Source: Betaproteobacteria bacterium (GTDB lineage: Bacteria > Pseudomonadota > Gammaproteobacteria > Burkholderiales > Burkholderiaceae_A). From it: a stretch of 34,972 nucleotides of DNA. The translations under genes were made by a program, and so were the position numbers. The stretch spans positions 1-34,972 of the forward strand of contig VGHK01000022.1 of the NCBI GenBank assembly GCA_016868305.1, written 5' to 3'. The notes below the pieces were generated by a model, which saw nothing but the letters and a program-made list of their open reading frames with translations, was not told the DNA's origin and searched no databases. This document shows, one piece after another, positions 14,884-23,792 of the stretch. Numbering within the stretch: the stretch's first letter is position 1; each line of letters begins with the position of its first letter.

Positions 14884-16902
14884 TTGAAGGTTGCGCGCAT
14901 TGCGTTCGTTGCCGCTTTGGCTCCCATAACGGCTACACAGGCCGACACAACAACCCATCTTGCTCCTGTCGTAGTCACTGCAAGCCGCTCCGTCGAGAGC
15001 GTGGCAGTCGTACCCCAGTTCGTTGAAGTGTTTGACCGGGAAAATATTCGTGCCTCTGGACAGACCAGTATTCCTGATTTTTTGAAGTGGGTAGGTGGGC
15101 TAGAGGTACGCACCACCAATCCGGGCGCTCTTGGTATCAACGCGACTGTAGATATGCGGGGCTTTGGCGCGAGCGCGAAAGACAACACGCTTGTTTTACT
15201 GAATGGCGAGCGGCTTAACCCCATCGATGGCTCATTAGTTCCCTGGGATCGAATACCTGTTGCAGCTGTCTCTCGCATCGAAGTCATTCATGGCTCCGGG
15301 GGGGTGGAATATGGAGATCGTGCAGTGGGCGGCGTGGTCAACATTATTACAAACAGTACCTTTGATCGCGAGCACCGTGCTGAAGTCCTGGTAGGGTCGC
15401 ATGGGATGAAAGGACTCTTTCTATCCACAGGGAAGGCGGCAGAAAGCTCCGCCACCCAGATCCATGTTGAAGAACAACGGGAAGACGGTTGGAGAGAGGG
15501 TTCGCGCGCAAAGCGCACCTCTATAAACCTGACACAACGTTATGAATTGAGAGACGCGGGCTTTCTTGCGGCAAGTCTGCAACTGGGGAAGCGCATGTTC
15601 TACAGTCCGGGGGGAGTCCTCGGACAAGTCGGTCAGGGTGACCGCGATCGCCCTAAGTTCAACAATGTGGACGATCGGACCGACTCTGATGTCTACATTC
15701 TCAGTGTGCAGAGTAGTGGCCCAGTTCCTGGGAATTGGACACTACAAAACCGGTTCTGGGTATACGATCGATCAGATACACAGACAACCCCTTTCTCGAC
15801 CACACCGGTAAAGAGGATCGATCTCGCGAAGCAGGGGTGGGGGCTATCATCTGAGGTAACCCGCGAGTTTACGCACCGCACACGCCTTGTATTGGGTGCT
15901 GATGTCTCCCAAGATCAGGCAACCTACAAGCCCAATACTGGCGATCTGCAGGATGCGAGCCTAGACAACCTTAGCATTTTTGGGTCGCTTAGAAGAGATA
16001 TCGCTTCAGGGCTTCTTGGCTCCCTGGGTGCACGATTTCAGACGCAACATGCAAATGCTTACGATTTCACTGCTGGCGTAGGAGCAAATCGTGCGAAGAA
16101 GCATCAACAAGCCTGGGCATATGAAGCCGGCATCACCTGGACTGATTCACCAATGGCAGACAAGGTTTCCGTTGCCTACGCACGTGGCTACCGGTTTGCC
16201 AATACGGATGAGTTTTGGGGTAGCCAATATCCCGAGGAACTCAATTACGCCCTTCAGAGGGTCTTCACCGGAATATTGAAGCCACAGCAATCCGATAGCC
16301 TCGACCTGACCCTTGGGTGGGCGTCAAAGATGGACCGATTAACGGTAAACTTCTTTGCGTTAACAACGAAAGATGAAATTCGATACTGTGTGCTGGAGGA
16401 CTGCGACTACGGCTCAAATATCAACGCACCAAGAATTGAACGAAGGGGTGTCAATCTCCGTCTGCGGAAGGCGCTGTATAGAAATCTGACGCTGACCGCT
16501 CGCGCAACTATGCAATATGCTGAGTTTGCGCGAGGTGAACTGTCGGGGAAGAAGGTTCCCTTAACTCCAAAAACGCTTGCTGGGTTCGCCTTAGAAAGAG
16601 AGATCACCGCATCCACCAAAACTTCGCTGGCTATGTCTTACGTAGGCAGACAGTTGTACGAAGGCGACGAACTCAACACTCTTGCACGCATTCCGTCTTA
16701 CACAGTGGCAGACATCAGCCTGACAAGAACGGTGGGGCCTTGGTCTCTGCGTGGATCGATCAACAATCTGTTCGACAGCAAATTTGCTTCGTGGGGAGGA
16801 TATGGATTCGTCAATCTCAGTCCGACAAGCTCAGGTTTCAGCTACTACTACTACCCCGCAAGCCCTCGTTCACTTTATTTGAGTATCGCGCGTTCTTTTT
16901 AG
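14884..16902 (+). CDS. btuB: TonB-dependent outer membrane receptor, probable cobalamin (BtuB-type) importer
   Basis: The precursor has 672 residues. A signal peptide (LKVARIAFVAALAPITATQA) is followed by a TonB-box-like APVVVTASR and a plug domain (GQTSIPDFLKWVGGLEVRT, VLLNGERLNP, GVEYGDRAVGGVVNIIT). A long beta-barrel follows, ending in a terminal Phe (YLSIARSF), the outer membrane assembly signal. The start is TTG 14884, chosen because AAAGGATA lies eight bases upstream and because the longer frame runs through the riboswitch. Riboswitch control and the nearby cobC-cobS-cobT genes support cobalamin or cobinamide as substrate. No terminator is visible after the stop. Confidence 0.88.
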   Translation: MKVARIAFVAALAPITATQADTTTHLAPVVVTASRSVESVAVVPQFVEVFDRENIRASGQTSIPDFLKWVGGLEVRTTNPGALGINATVDMRGFGASAKDNTLVLLNGERLNPIDGSLVPWDRIPVAAVSRIEVIHGSGGVEYGDRAVGGVVNIITNSTFDREHRAEVLVGSHGMKGLFLSTGKAAESSATQIHVEEQREDGWREGSRAKRTSINLTQRYELRDAGFLAASLQLGKRMFYSPGGVLGQVGQGDRDRPKFNNVDDRTDSDVYILSVQSSGPVPGNWTLQNRFWVYDRSDTQTTPFSTTPVKRIDLAKQGWGLSSEVTREFTHRTRLVLGADVSQDQATYKPNTGDLQDASLDNLSIFGSLRRDIASGLLGSLGARFQTQHANAYDFTAGVGANRAKKHQQAWAYEAGITWTDSPMADKVSVAYARGYRFANTDEFWGSQYPEELNYALQRVFTGILKPQQSDSLDLTLGWASKMDRLTVNFFALTTKDEIRYCVLEDCDYGSNINAPRIERRGVNLRLRKALYRNLTLTARATMQYAEFARGELSGKKVPLTPKTLAGFALEREITASTKTSLAMSYVGRQLYEGDELNTLARIPSYTVADISLTRTVGPWSLRGSINNLFDSKFASWGGYGFVNLSPTSSGFSYYYYPASPRSLYLSIARSF

Positions 16903-16996
16903 CGAGGACAAGGACCTTTTGGCTTTGTGTCGACGACTACACGAAAGAAAGCGTTAAACTTAGCGTCGTGTGGTCACAAATTAATAGCTCACGCTC

Positions 16997-17245
16997 ATGC
17001 CGATCAAAACCACCATATGTCGTATCGGAAACTCCCGCGGGATCATTCTCCCGGCATCTGTCCTGGAACAGGTCGGGGCATCTGATGCACTGAACCTTTC
17101 GATTGAGAACGGCTGCATTATCCTGGCGCCCGTGCAAGAACCCCGTCAGAGCTGGTTTGATAACGCCGCTGGCTACCAGGCCACGCAAGAAGAGAGCGCA
17201 TGGGAGTCCGGGCGGCTGTCAGAAGATTCCGAGTGGGTCTGGTAA
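16997..17245 (+). CDS. MazE/AbrB-type antitoxin, orphaned
   Basis: This is an 82-residue protein with a swapped-hairpin AbrB/MazE DNA-binding domain (TTICRIGNSRGIILPASVLEQ, then LNLSIENGCIILAP). The acidic and aromatic tail (SAWESGRLSEDSEWVW) is of the kind that wraps and inhibits MazF. It normally pairs with a MazF endoribonuclease gene directly downstream. Here only a nine-codon stump of that gene remains. ATG 16997 has no strong ribosome site. Confidence 0.85.
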   Translation: MPIKTTICRIGNSRGIILPASVLEQVGASDALNLSIENGCIILAPVQEPRQSWFDNAAGYQATQEESAWESGRLSEDSEWVW

Positions 17246-17274
17246 TGGCAGTTAAACGCTTGGACATTCCATGA
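17245..17274 (+). pseudogene. mazF toxin remnant (first nine codons)
   Basis: The antitoxin stop overlaps an ATG as TAATG, the usual mazEF arrangement. It is followed by MAVKRLDIP and a stop. MAVKRLDI strongly resembles the start of MazF/PemK toxins (M..KR.DIYLV), after which the sequence is the 3' end of cobC on the other strand. I infer that a recombination event near 17270 removed the toxin. Confidence 0.6.
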
Positions 17275-17815
17275 CAACAAGCCCCCCGGGGTCGGGCGCG
17301 TGTTTCGGCCATTCGCCTGCACTGGTGATTTTCCTGCTCCCCGCAACAGACAAATAAGCCACTGCCCGAATGACCCCGGCATGTGTGACCCAAACCGCCT
17401 CTTTCACCGCCTGATTGCGTAACTCCTCGATGGCATCGGCCACTCGTTGGATCACTTGCTGCGTACTTTCCACACCGCCAAAACGGTAATGGGCGAAATC
17501 GGCCATCCAGTCATCAAATGCGGTCTGAGGAATTTTGTCCCAGCGCTGAAGCTCCCAAGACCCAAAGTCCATTTCGTTCAGGCGTTGATCGACCACTGGC
17601 GGCTGAAGATCGGAGCGCAAGCGGCACAGTTCAAGCGCTAGCTGCTGCGCTCGTTTCAGACCCGACACCCTCAGGGGTAATCCCAGCGGCAACTCCTTTG
17701 CGGCGGCTCGTGCGGCCTTTAGACTCAGATGATCAATAGCAGCTAAGTCGCTCACACCGTAACAAAGCCCCGCGTCCAGCGCGGCCTTCGCGTGACGTAA
17801 TAGCCAGAGCTTCAC
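17252..17815 (-). CDS. cobC: Alpha-ribazole-5'-phosphate phosphatase (CobC), histidine phosphatase family
   Basis: The protein has 187 residues. It removes the phosphate from alpha-ribazole phosphate, or from adenosylcobalamin phosphate, in the last steps of cobalamin synthesis. The phosphohistidine motif LWLLRHAK is at the N-terminus, CYGVSDL follows, and the second catalytic His is in VWVTHAGVIRAV. GTG 17815 is chosen because GAGG lies five bases upstream, overlapping the cobS stop; GTG 17821 is the alternative. Its final codons overlap the mazF remnant on the other strand, so its 3' end may have been reshaped by the recombination, although the C-terminus (GGLVVMECPSV) looks normal for the family. 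Confidence 0.88.
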   Translation of the reverse strand: MKLWLLRHAKAALDAGLCYGVSDLAAIDHLSLKAARAAAKELPLGLPLRVSGLKRAQQLALELCRLRSDLQPPVVDQRLNEMDFGSWELQRWDKIPQTAFDDWMADFAHYRFGGVESTQQVIQRVADAIEELRNQAVKEAVWVTHAGVIRAVAYLSVAGSRKITSAGEWPKHAPDPGGLVVMECPSV

Positions 17816-17822
17816 CAGCACC

Positions 17823-18623
17823 TCATAAGGCCAGCGCCAAGCCAAGATAGAACAGTAGCTCGCTGAGCTGCTGCGTCGTACCGAGGCCATCGCCGGTAAA
17901 GCCCTGCAGGCGCTGCTGTAATAGTCGCCACGTCCACGCGAAGCCGGCCAATGCGCCCAGCACCCCAGCGAGCCAGGGCAGGCTCGGCGCCATCGAGATG
18001 GCCAGCGCCATGGCGGCCGCCCACCACGTAAGACCTGCCAACAGCCCGGCGGCACTGATAGTCTCGGCTAGGGGCTTACTCTTGGACTGAGCGGTATCGC
18101 CCACATGCGGCAGCGTGTGGATCACAAACAGGGGCGTCAAGCGAGACGTGACATGTGCAGCAAATAGCACCCAGGCCGCCTGCTGCGCTCCTCCGGCTTG
18201 CGTGAGCAAACCCAGCAGAAGCACCTTAGCCAGCAGGGCCAGCATAAGGGCGAGGGCGCCATAGCTGCCAATTCGCGAGTCCTTCATGATCTCCAGTGCG
18301 CGTTCGCGGCCCACAGCACCGCCCAGCCCGTCGGCCGTGTCGGCAAGGCCGTCTTCGTGGAATGCGCCCGTTAGCCAAATACTGAAGGCAGTACTCAGCA
18401 CCGCCGCCACCCAGGGTGCAGCCGGCTGGGCCGCCAAGGTCTGCAGCAGCCCAAAGAACACTAGCGCTGTCAGACCACCCACCACGCAGCCTACTCCAGG
18501 AAAGTGTGCCGCGCTGGCGCGCAGCATCACGGGCGAAAATCCCACCCAGTCTGCAAGCCGCCCCGTGACCGGGATTCGGGTGAAGAACTGAATAGCGATC
18601 AAGAAGTGCCGGATGGGGGACAT
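17823..18623 (-). CDS. cobS: Adenosylcobinamide-GDP ribazoletransferase (CobS)
   Basis: This 266-residue integral membrane protein joins adenosylcobinamide-GDP with alpha-ribazole (phosphate) to make cobalamin. The family's metal-binding motif is clear (FHEDGLADTADGLGG), followed by EIMKDSRIGSYGALAL. The rest is hydrophobic helices. The opening FLIAIQFFTRIPVTG is the classic CobS start, so ATG 18623 is used rather than the longer frame that runs into cobT. It begins four bases after the cobT stop and overlaps the cobC ribosome site, making cobT-cobS-cobC a tight operon. Confidence 0.95.
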   Translation of the reverse strand: MSPIRHFLIAIQFFTRIPVTGRLADWVGFSPVMLRASAAHFPGVGCVVGGLTALVFFGLLQTLAAQPAAPWVAAVLSTAFSIWLTGAFHEDGLADTADGLGGAVGRERALEIMKDSRIGSYGALALMLALLAKVLLLGLLTQAGGAQQAAWVLFAAHVTSRLTPLFVIHTLPHVGDTAQSKSKPLAETISAAGLLAGLTWWAAAMALAISMAPSLPWLAGVLGALAGFAWTWRLLQQRLQGFTGDGLGTTQQLSELLFYLGLALAL

Positions 18624-18627
18624 GCTT

Positions 18628-19686
18628 TTAGCGCACCAAGACTTGAACTTCGCTCTGTCGCGATACACCGGCCGACGCGAAGCTAGCCATCTCGCGCAGG
18701 ATGGCGCAGGCGCTGATAAGCAGCGGCCAGGCAAGGGCGGCTCCCGAGCCTTCGCCCAAGCGCAGGCCGAGGTCTAACAGCGGCTGGGCACGCAGGTGGG
18801 ACAGCATTTGCGCGTGACCGCGTTCGCCCGAGCGGTGGGAGAAGACGCAGCGCTGCAGCACAGCCGGCTGCAGTTTGCTCGCCACCAGCACGGCGGAGGT
18901 GGTAATGAAGCCGTCCACCACAATCACTCGGCGCTCCGCCGCTGCCTGCAGCACCGAACCGACCATGGTGGCGATCTCGAAACCACCGAAGGCGGCGAGC
19001 GCCTCCAGTGGCGCCTTGGCGCCCGGGTGCCGGGCCAGCACTTCTTTGAGAATCTCAATCTTGCGTTGCAACGCTTGAGCACCAAGGCCGGTACCCGCGC
19101 CGGTGCAGTCTACGATGGACAGGCCAGTTAGTCGGCTCATCAGCAAGGAGGCGGCTGAGGTATTGCCAATTCCCATCTCGCCCAGCAGTAGCGCATTACC
19201 TGGCAGGCCTCGGATCAGCGCGGCTCCGTTGGCCAGCGCTTGATCACAATGATCGGCGCTCATCGCCGGACCCTCGAGCGCATCGGTGGTGCCAGGCGCT
19301 ATCTTATGGATCACCAAACGGGCGCGGGGCGCGAAATTGTGTCGCACGCCGCAGTCCACTGCCGTTAGACCGATTCCGTTCTGACGCGCCAGCACGCTAA
19401 CGGCCGCGCCACCAGCCAGGATATTCTCGACCATCTGCCATGTCACGTCGCTTGGATAGGCCGAGATCTTGCGCGCTGCGAGACCGTGGTCGCCTGCGAA
19501 TACCACCATCTGCGGGTCGTTCAGTTCAGGCGCTTCGCTGCCCAGCGTCAGGCCGATTCGTTGCGCCAAACGTTCGATCTGGCCCAGTGAGCCGACCGGC
19601 TTGGTCTTGTTGTCCAGCAGGTTCTGCAGACGGGCGGCCAATTCGGGCTGAGTAATGTCGTCAATGACAGGCATTGTGAAAGACAT
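18628..19686 (-). CDS. cobT: Nicotinate-nucleotide:dimethylbenzimidazole phosphoribosyltransferase (CobT)
   Basis: This 352-residue enzyme (usual length ~350) makes alpha-ribazole phosphate from 5,6-dimethylbenzimidazole and nicotinate mononucleotide. Family segments visible are NKTKPVGSLGQIERLA near the N-terminus, VVFAGDHGLAA, GEMGIGNTS, DCTGAGTG and, near the end, LDLGLRLGEGSGAALA with the presumed catalytic Glu. ATG 19686 is preceded by AAGGAC at seven bases. It is the first gene of the cobT-cobS-cobC operon. No cobalamin riboswitch is recognisable in its 196-base leader. Confidence 0.96.
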   Translation of the reverse strand: MSFTMPVIDDITQPELAARLQNLLDNKTKPVGSLGQIERLAQRIGLTLGSEAPELNDPQMVVFAGDHGLAARKISAYPSDVTWQMVENILAGGAAVSVLARQNGIGLTAVDCGVRHNFAPRARLVIHKIAPGTTDALEGPAMSADHCDQALANGAALIRGLPGNALLLGEMGIGNTSAASLLMSRLTGLSIVDCTGAGTGLGAQALQRKIEILKEVLARHPGAKAPLEALAAFGGFEIATMVGSVLQAAAERRVIVVDGFITTSAVLVASKLQPAVLQRCVFSHRSGERGHAQMLSHLRAQPLLDLGLRLGEGSGAALAWPLLISACAILREMASFASAGVSRQSEVQVLVR

Positions 19687-19882
19687 GTTTTAGTCCTTGT
19701 GAATGATTACCACCCGGGGCAGACCGCTGGGCTGCCGTCCTTAGGCGCGCTCCAAAGGTAAGAGGGCACGCATACTAGTAGATCAGATTCGGTCGGTCTA
19801 CAAGTCTCGTCTGGTAAGCCCCTCGGGCGAAATCCCTCTGGCCGTGTGGAAGCCCGTTTTGCTCGAGATGTTCGCCTAGCGA
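19687..19882. other. Intergenic region between cobT and the DUF2863 gene
   Basis: No gene is seen. An inverted repeat (GGCAG...CTGCC) lies at about 19718-19736 close to the cobT start. The region could hold the cobT promoter and the end of the DUF2863-acnA-side transcript, but I see no clear promoter boxes, terminator or B12 box. Confidence 0.4.
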
Positions 19883-21052
19883 CTAATGCAGATGCTGCCC
19901 AGCAGGCTCGCTTTCCTCGGGAAGCTCGGCATGCACCAGTTCGCCGTCTAAAGTGGGATACAGGGGCGCGCCACAGTCTTCGCAATATTCCATAGGCATG
20001 CGCTGACGCAGAAACTCCACGCGCTGCACGCCGGCCTCTTTGAGCGTGGTCTCGATCTCCTCAAGAACATCGCTCATCTCGTCTTCGGCCCCTAGTAGGG
20101 GCCAGACCACCCCATGAATCACCTCTTCGTCATTGCTCACTAGGAAAGAGATTCGGTATTCCTCAAGCTGCCGGTTATAGCAGCCGGCAACCACGGCAGA
20201 GAGCATGGCTGGGGTAATGCCCAGCGTGGTGGTGAGAAAGGCAACCGACGCAGAGACGGAGAAAGGCCTTGCCGCACGATCGGCGTCGCGGCAGGCCACG
20301 TAATAGGCGCGCGGCAGCATGGGCTCAAAGCCGCAGGCTGGCAGCAGGTGCGTGAGGCTTTCTTGCGCGGCCTTTCGCCAGGCGGCCAGTACCTCATCGC
20401 GGCTCAGAATGCCTTCCTGCCAACGAAAGAGAGACTGCCCCTGCGGCACACTGGCCACCCCCAGAATATAGCGCTGGTCCGCAAGAAACTGCGCGGTTTC
20501 GCCAAGCGACTGGGCGTTAATCGCCAGATGGCCCTTAGGCAGGTTCTGGGCCAGTGACAGCCGCAGGTCTGCTGTTTCGCCAAAGCTTGAGGGCAGTTGA
20601 TCGGGCGAAAAAAAGTAGTTGGCCAGGGCAAGGTCGGCATGCTCGGAAAACACATGCTCTGCCAGAGCAGCCTTCAGTCCCGCCAAGACACTGTCAGTTA
20701 CCGAACGTGTGGGCAGCGGCATACGCGACCAGGCCAGCACCGGCGCGGCAAACAAGAGCAGGTCGCGCGGGCCATCGCTTGAGGCCACGGTGCTGTGCTC
20801 CACCCGGCCTTCGATGGCATCCGCCAGCTCTTCATAGGCGCGTGACTCGCGATCGGCCAGCCGATCAAGCGCTGCGTTGAGCGACCCTTCATCGCCCTGT
20901 TCCAGCAGGGCGTCGATCTCCTGGTCAAGGCGATGCTCCCAGAACCGGTCTTCTGCGCGACTGCCAGACAGTGCCAAGCCCTCAGCGAGCTGAATCAGCA
21001 GGTCGGCCTCTCGCGAGGCCCGGCCGCGCCGTGATGATGGAGATGTTTTCAT
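19883..21052 (-). CDS. DUF2863-family protein, acnA-linked
   Basis: The protein has 389 residues and no known function. It resembles DUF2863, a family I associate with Betaproteobacteria. It opens with a Ser/Arg-rich tail and SREADLLIQLAEGLALSGSR, has LLFAAPVLAWSRMPLP in the middle, and ends in a Cys pair motif (YCEDCGAPLYPT) that could bind metal. ATG 21052 has AAAGGATCTC directly before it. It starts eight bases after the acnA stop and is probably co-transcribed with it. A cytoplasmic location is likely, since no signal or membrane segment is seen. Confidence 0.82.
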   Translation of the reverse strand: MKTSPSSRRGRASREADLLIQLAEGLALSGSRAEDRFWEHRLDQEIDALLEQGDEGSLNAALDRLADRESRAYEELADAIEGRVEHSTVASSDGPRDLLLFAAPVLAWSRMPLPTRSVTDSVLAGLKAALAEHVFSEHADLALANYFFSPDQLPSSFGETADLRLSLAQNLPKGHLAINAQSLGETAQFLADQRYILGVASVPQGQSLFRWQEGILSRDEVLAAWRKAAQESLTHLLPACGFEPMLPRAYYVACRDADRAARPFSVSASVAFLTTTLGITPAMLSAVVAGCYNRQLEEYRISFLVSNDEEVIHGVVWPLLGAEDEMSDVLEEIETTLKEAGVQRVEFLRQRMPMEYCEDCGAPLYPTLDGELVHAELPEESEPAGQHLH

Positions 21053-21060
21053 GAGATCCT

Positions 21061-23754
21061 TTACGCCGCCATAAGCTCCCGCAGGACAAAGGGAAGAATA
21101 CCCCCGTGATGGAAGTAGTCAACCTCAATGGGTGTGTCAATTCTGCACAGGGCGGTGAACTGCATCTTGCTGCCGTCTTTACGTGTGACCGAGACCACCA
21201 GGTCTTGCTGCGGTACTAGGTCTTTGGGAATCTCGATGTCATAGACCTCAGACCCTTCCAGCCCCAAAGACTGCGCCGAATCACTGCCCTTAAACTGCAA
21301 CGGCAGCACGCCCATACCTACGAGGTTAGAACGGTGAATCCGCTCAAACGACTTTGCAATGACCGCGCGAACGCCCAGCAGCTGCGTGCCCTTGGCCGCC
21401 CAGTCGCGCGAAGACCCGGTGCCATATTCCTCGCCACCAATCACCACCGTGGGCGTGCCCGCCTTCTGGTAGGCCATCGCGGCATCATAGATAAATGTTT
21501 TCTCGCCGGAAGGCTGCATGAGCGTAAGCCCGCCTTCTTCGCGGCTGCCATCGGCCTTGGGCGGCAGCATGAGGTTCTTAATGCGCACGTTGGCAAAGGT
21601 GCCGCGCACCATGACATCGTGGTTGCCGCGCCGAGAGCCGTAGCTGTTGAAGTCGGCCTTGACCACGCCGTTGTCCACCAGATACTTACCCCCAGGAGAA
21701 ACTTCTTTAATAGAGCCCGCGGGCGAGATATGGTCTGTCGTCACCGAGTCGCCGAGAATGGCAAGCACCCGCGCACCCGTAATACTTCCCGTGGCCGACG
21801 GCGACATCGAGAAGCCATCAAAGAAGGGTGGCCGGGCAATATAGGTGGACTTTGGCCAGTCGTAGACCTGGCCTGCAGTACCCTTAATGTTGTTCCAAAG
21901 GTGATGGTCTTTGGTAAGGTCGCCATACAGACGCTGGAAGGTCTGCGGGTCACGGGCATGGCCCATGACGGCCGCCACCTCGTGGCTGGTGGGCCAGATG
22001 TCTTTTAGGTACACCGGGCCATCCTTGCCCTGTCCGAGCGGCTCGGTATTAAGGTCTTTCTGCACAGACCCGGCAATAGCGTAGGCCACTACCAACGGGG
22101 GTGAGGCCAGGTAGTTGGCACGCAGATTGGGGTGAATACGCGCCTCAAAGTTACGGTTACCCGAGAGCACCGCCGCACAGACCAGGTCTTCCTTCACAAT
22201 GGCATCGTTAAACTCTGGGGTCAGGTCGCCCGCGTTTCCAATACAGGTGGTACAGCCATAGGCCGCCACGCTAAACCCAAGCTGCTCGAGATAGGGCAGC
22301 AGGCCTGCCTTGGTGAGGTACTCGGTGACCACGCGGCTTCCGGGTGCCAGCGAAGTCTTTATGCGCTTATTAACGGTAAGCCCCTTCTCTACCGCCTTTT
22401 TCGCGAGCAGGCCTGCGGCCAGCAGCACGCCAGGGTTCGAGGTATTGGTGCAAGAGGTAATCGCAGCAATAAGCACATCGCCATGGCCCAGGTCGGTGCT
22501 GCCCGCCTTCACCCGCTTGGTAAGCTCTGCCGCAGGCTTGGCAAAGCCGTTTTCGGCCACTGGCTTGCTAAAGAGCTCAGCAAAGGTGTTTTTCATCGCG
22601 ATCAGTTCTATGCGGTCTTGCGGGCGCTTCGGGCCAGCCAGCGAGGGCTTGATGGCCGAGAGGTCGAGCGAGAGCACCTTGGTGTAGTCGATCTGGCCTT
22701 GGCGGGGAATACCGAACAGGTTCTGTGCCTTGAAGTAGGCCTCAAAGGCCTCTACCTCTGCCGCAGTGCGACCGGTGGCCTTCATGAAGTCAACCGTGAC
22801 CGCATCCACCGGGAAGAAGCCCATGGTGGCGCCATACTCGGGCGCCATGTTCGCGATGGTGGCGCGGTCGGGCAGCGAGAGCGTCTCGGTGCCTTCGCCA
22901 AAAAACTCCACAAACTTGCCCACCACTTTTTCTTTGCGCAGCATCTCGGTAATAGTGAGCACGAGATCTGTCGCGGTGGTGCCCTCAGGCAGCTTGCCGG
23001 TGAGATTCACGCCAATCACATCGGGGGTGAGGAAGTAGAGCGGCTGTCCCAGCATAGCGGCCTCAGCCTCAATACCACCCACGCCCCAGCCCACCACGCC
23101 AATGCCATTAATCATGGTGGTGTGGCTGTCGGTACCGACAAGCGTGTCGGGGTAACTGATGTTGTTCTTGGTATGAATGCCGCGTGCCAGGTACTCCAGA
23201 TTCACCTGGTGCACGATGCCAATGCCGGGGGGCACCACCTTAAAGGTGTCAAAGGCCTGCATGCCCCACTTCATAAACTGATAACGCTCTTCGTTGCGCT
23301 GAAACTCGAGCTTCATGTTCAGATCAAGCGCATCTTTGGTGCCGTAGTGGTCAATCATTACCGAGTGGTCGACCACCAGATCGACCGGTACCAGGGGCTC
23401 GATGAGCTTGGGGTTCTTGCCCATGCTGTGGGCCACATTGCGCATGGCCGCAAGGTCTGCCAGCAAGGGCACACCGGTAAAGTCTTGCAGAACCACACGC
23501 GCCAGTACAAACGGAATCTCATCGACACGCTCTGCAGTGGGCTTCCAGTTGGCCAACTGGCGCACATGGTCTTCGGTTACCTTCTTGCCGTCGCAGTTGC
23601 GCAGCACCGACTCGAGCACGATGCGAATCGATACCGGAAGCCTGGATACGGGGCCAACACCCGCCTTCTCAAGGGCCGGCAGGCTATAAAACTTATGGCT
23701 TGCGCCAGAACTGGTCTTGTAGTCTTGAAACGTGTTGTGCAGGTTGTGTGACAT
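21061..23754 (-). CDS. acnA: Aconitate hydratase A (AcnA/IRP type)
   Basis: This 897-residue enzyme interconverts citrate and isocitrate. The [4Fe-4S] ligands are Cys435 ([10 protein letters not shown]), Cys501 and Cys504 ([10 protein letters not shown]). Other signatures include [26 protein letters not shown] region pieces around 205-230 and [16 protein letters not shown] in the C-terminal swivel domain. ATG 23754 has GGGAG about nine bases upstream; the longer TTG frame to 23796 overlaps the neighbouring gene and is less likely. It is in the leftward arm mdh, CitE-like, acnA, DUF2863. The C-terminal [10 protein letters not shown] is typical of the AcnA family. Confidence 0.97.
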   Translation of the reverse strand: MSHNLHNTFQDYKTSSGASHKFYSLPALEKAGVGPVSRLPVSIRIVLESVLRNCDGKKVTEDHVRQLANWKPTAERVDEIPFVLARVVLQDFTGVPLLADLAAMRNVAHSMGKNPKLIEPLVPVDLVVDHSVMIDHYGTKDALDLNMKLEFQRNEERYQFMKWGMQAFDTFKVVPPGIGIVHQVNLEYLARGIHTKNNISYPDTLVGTDSHTTMINGIGVVGWGVGGIEAEAAMLGQPLYFLTPDVIGVNLTGKLPEGTTATDLVLTITEMLRKEKVVGKFVEFFGEGTETLSLPDRATIANMAPEYGATMGFFPVDAVTVDFMKATGRTAAEVEAFEAYFKAQNLFGIPRQGQIDYTKVLSLDLSAIKPSLAGPKRPQDRIELIAMKNTFAELFSKPVAENGFAKPAAELTKRVKAGSTDLGHGDVLIAAITSCTNTSNPGVLLAAGLLAKKAVEKGLTVNKRIKTSLAPGSRVVTEYLTKAGLLPYLEQLGFSVAAYGCTTCIGNAGDLTPEFNDAIVKEDLVCAAVLSGNRNFEARIHPNLRANYLASPPLVVAYAIAGSVQKDLNTEPLGQGKDGPVYLKDIWPTSHEVAAVMGHARDPQTFQRLYGDLTKDHHLWNNIKGTAGQVYDWPKSTYIARPPFFDGFSMSPSATGSITGARVLAILGDSVTTDHISPAGSIKEVSPGGKYLVDNGVVKADFNSYGSRRGNHDVMVRGTFANVRIKNLMLPPKADGSREEGGLTLMQPSGEKTFIYDAAMAYQKAGTPTVVIGGEEYGTGSSRDWAAKGTQLLGVRAVIAKSFERIHRSNLVGMGVLPLQFKGSDSAQSLGLEGSEVYDIEIPKDLVPQQDLVVSVTRKDGSKMQFTALCRIDTPIEVDYFHHGGILPFVLRELMAA

Positions 23755-23792
23755 GGTGACGGCTCCCTTGGTCATATAAAAATTTTGTGTAC

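Noticed and set aside
17816-18055. N-terminal extension of CobC by about 80 residues
   Set aside because: It overlaps the cobS coding region in another frame and is Arg/Pro/Trp-rich nonsense; CobC starts at the RHA motif.
22132-23751. Long plus-strand open frame of 539 codons
   Set aside because: It lies wholly antisense to acnA, has no recognisable domain, and arises from the codon bias of the real gene.
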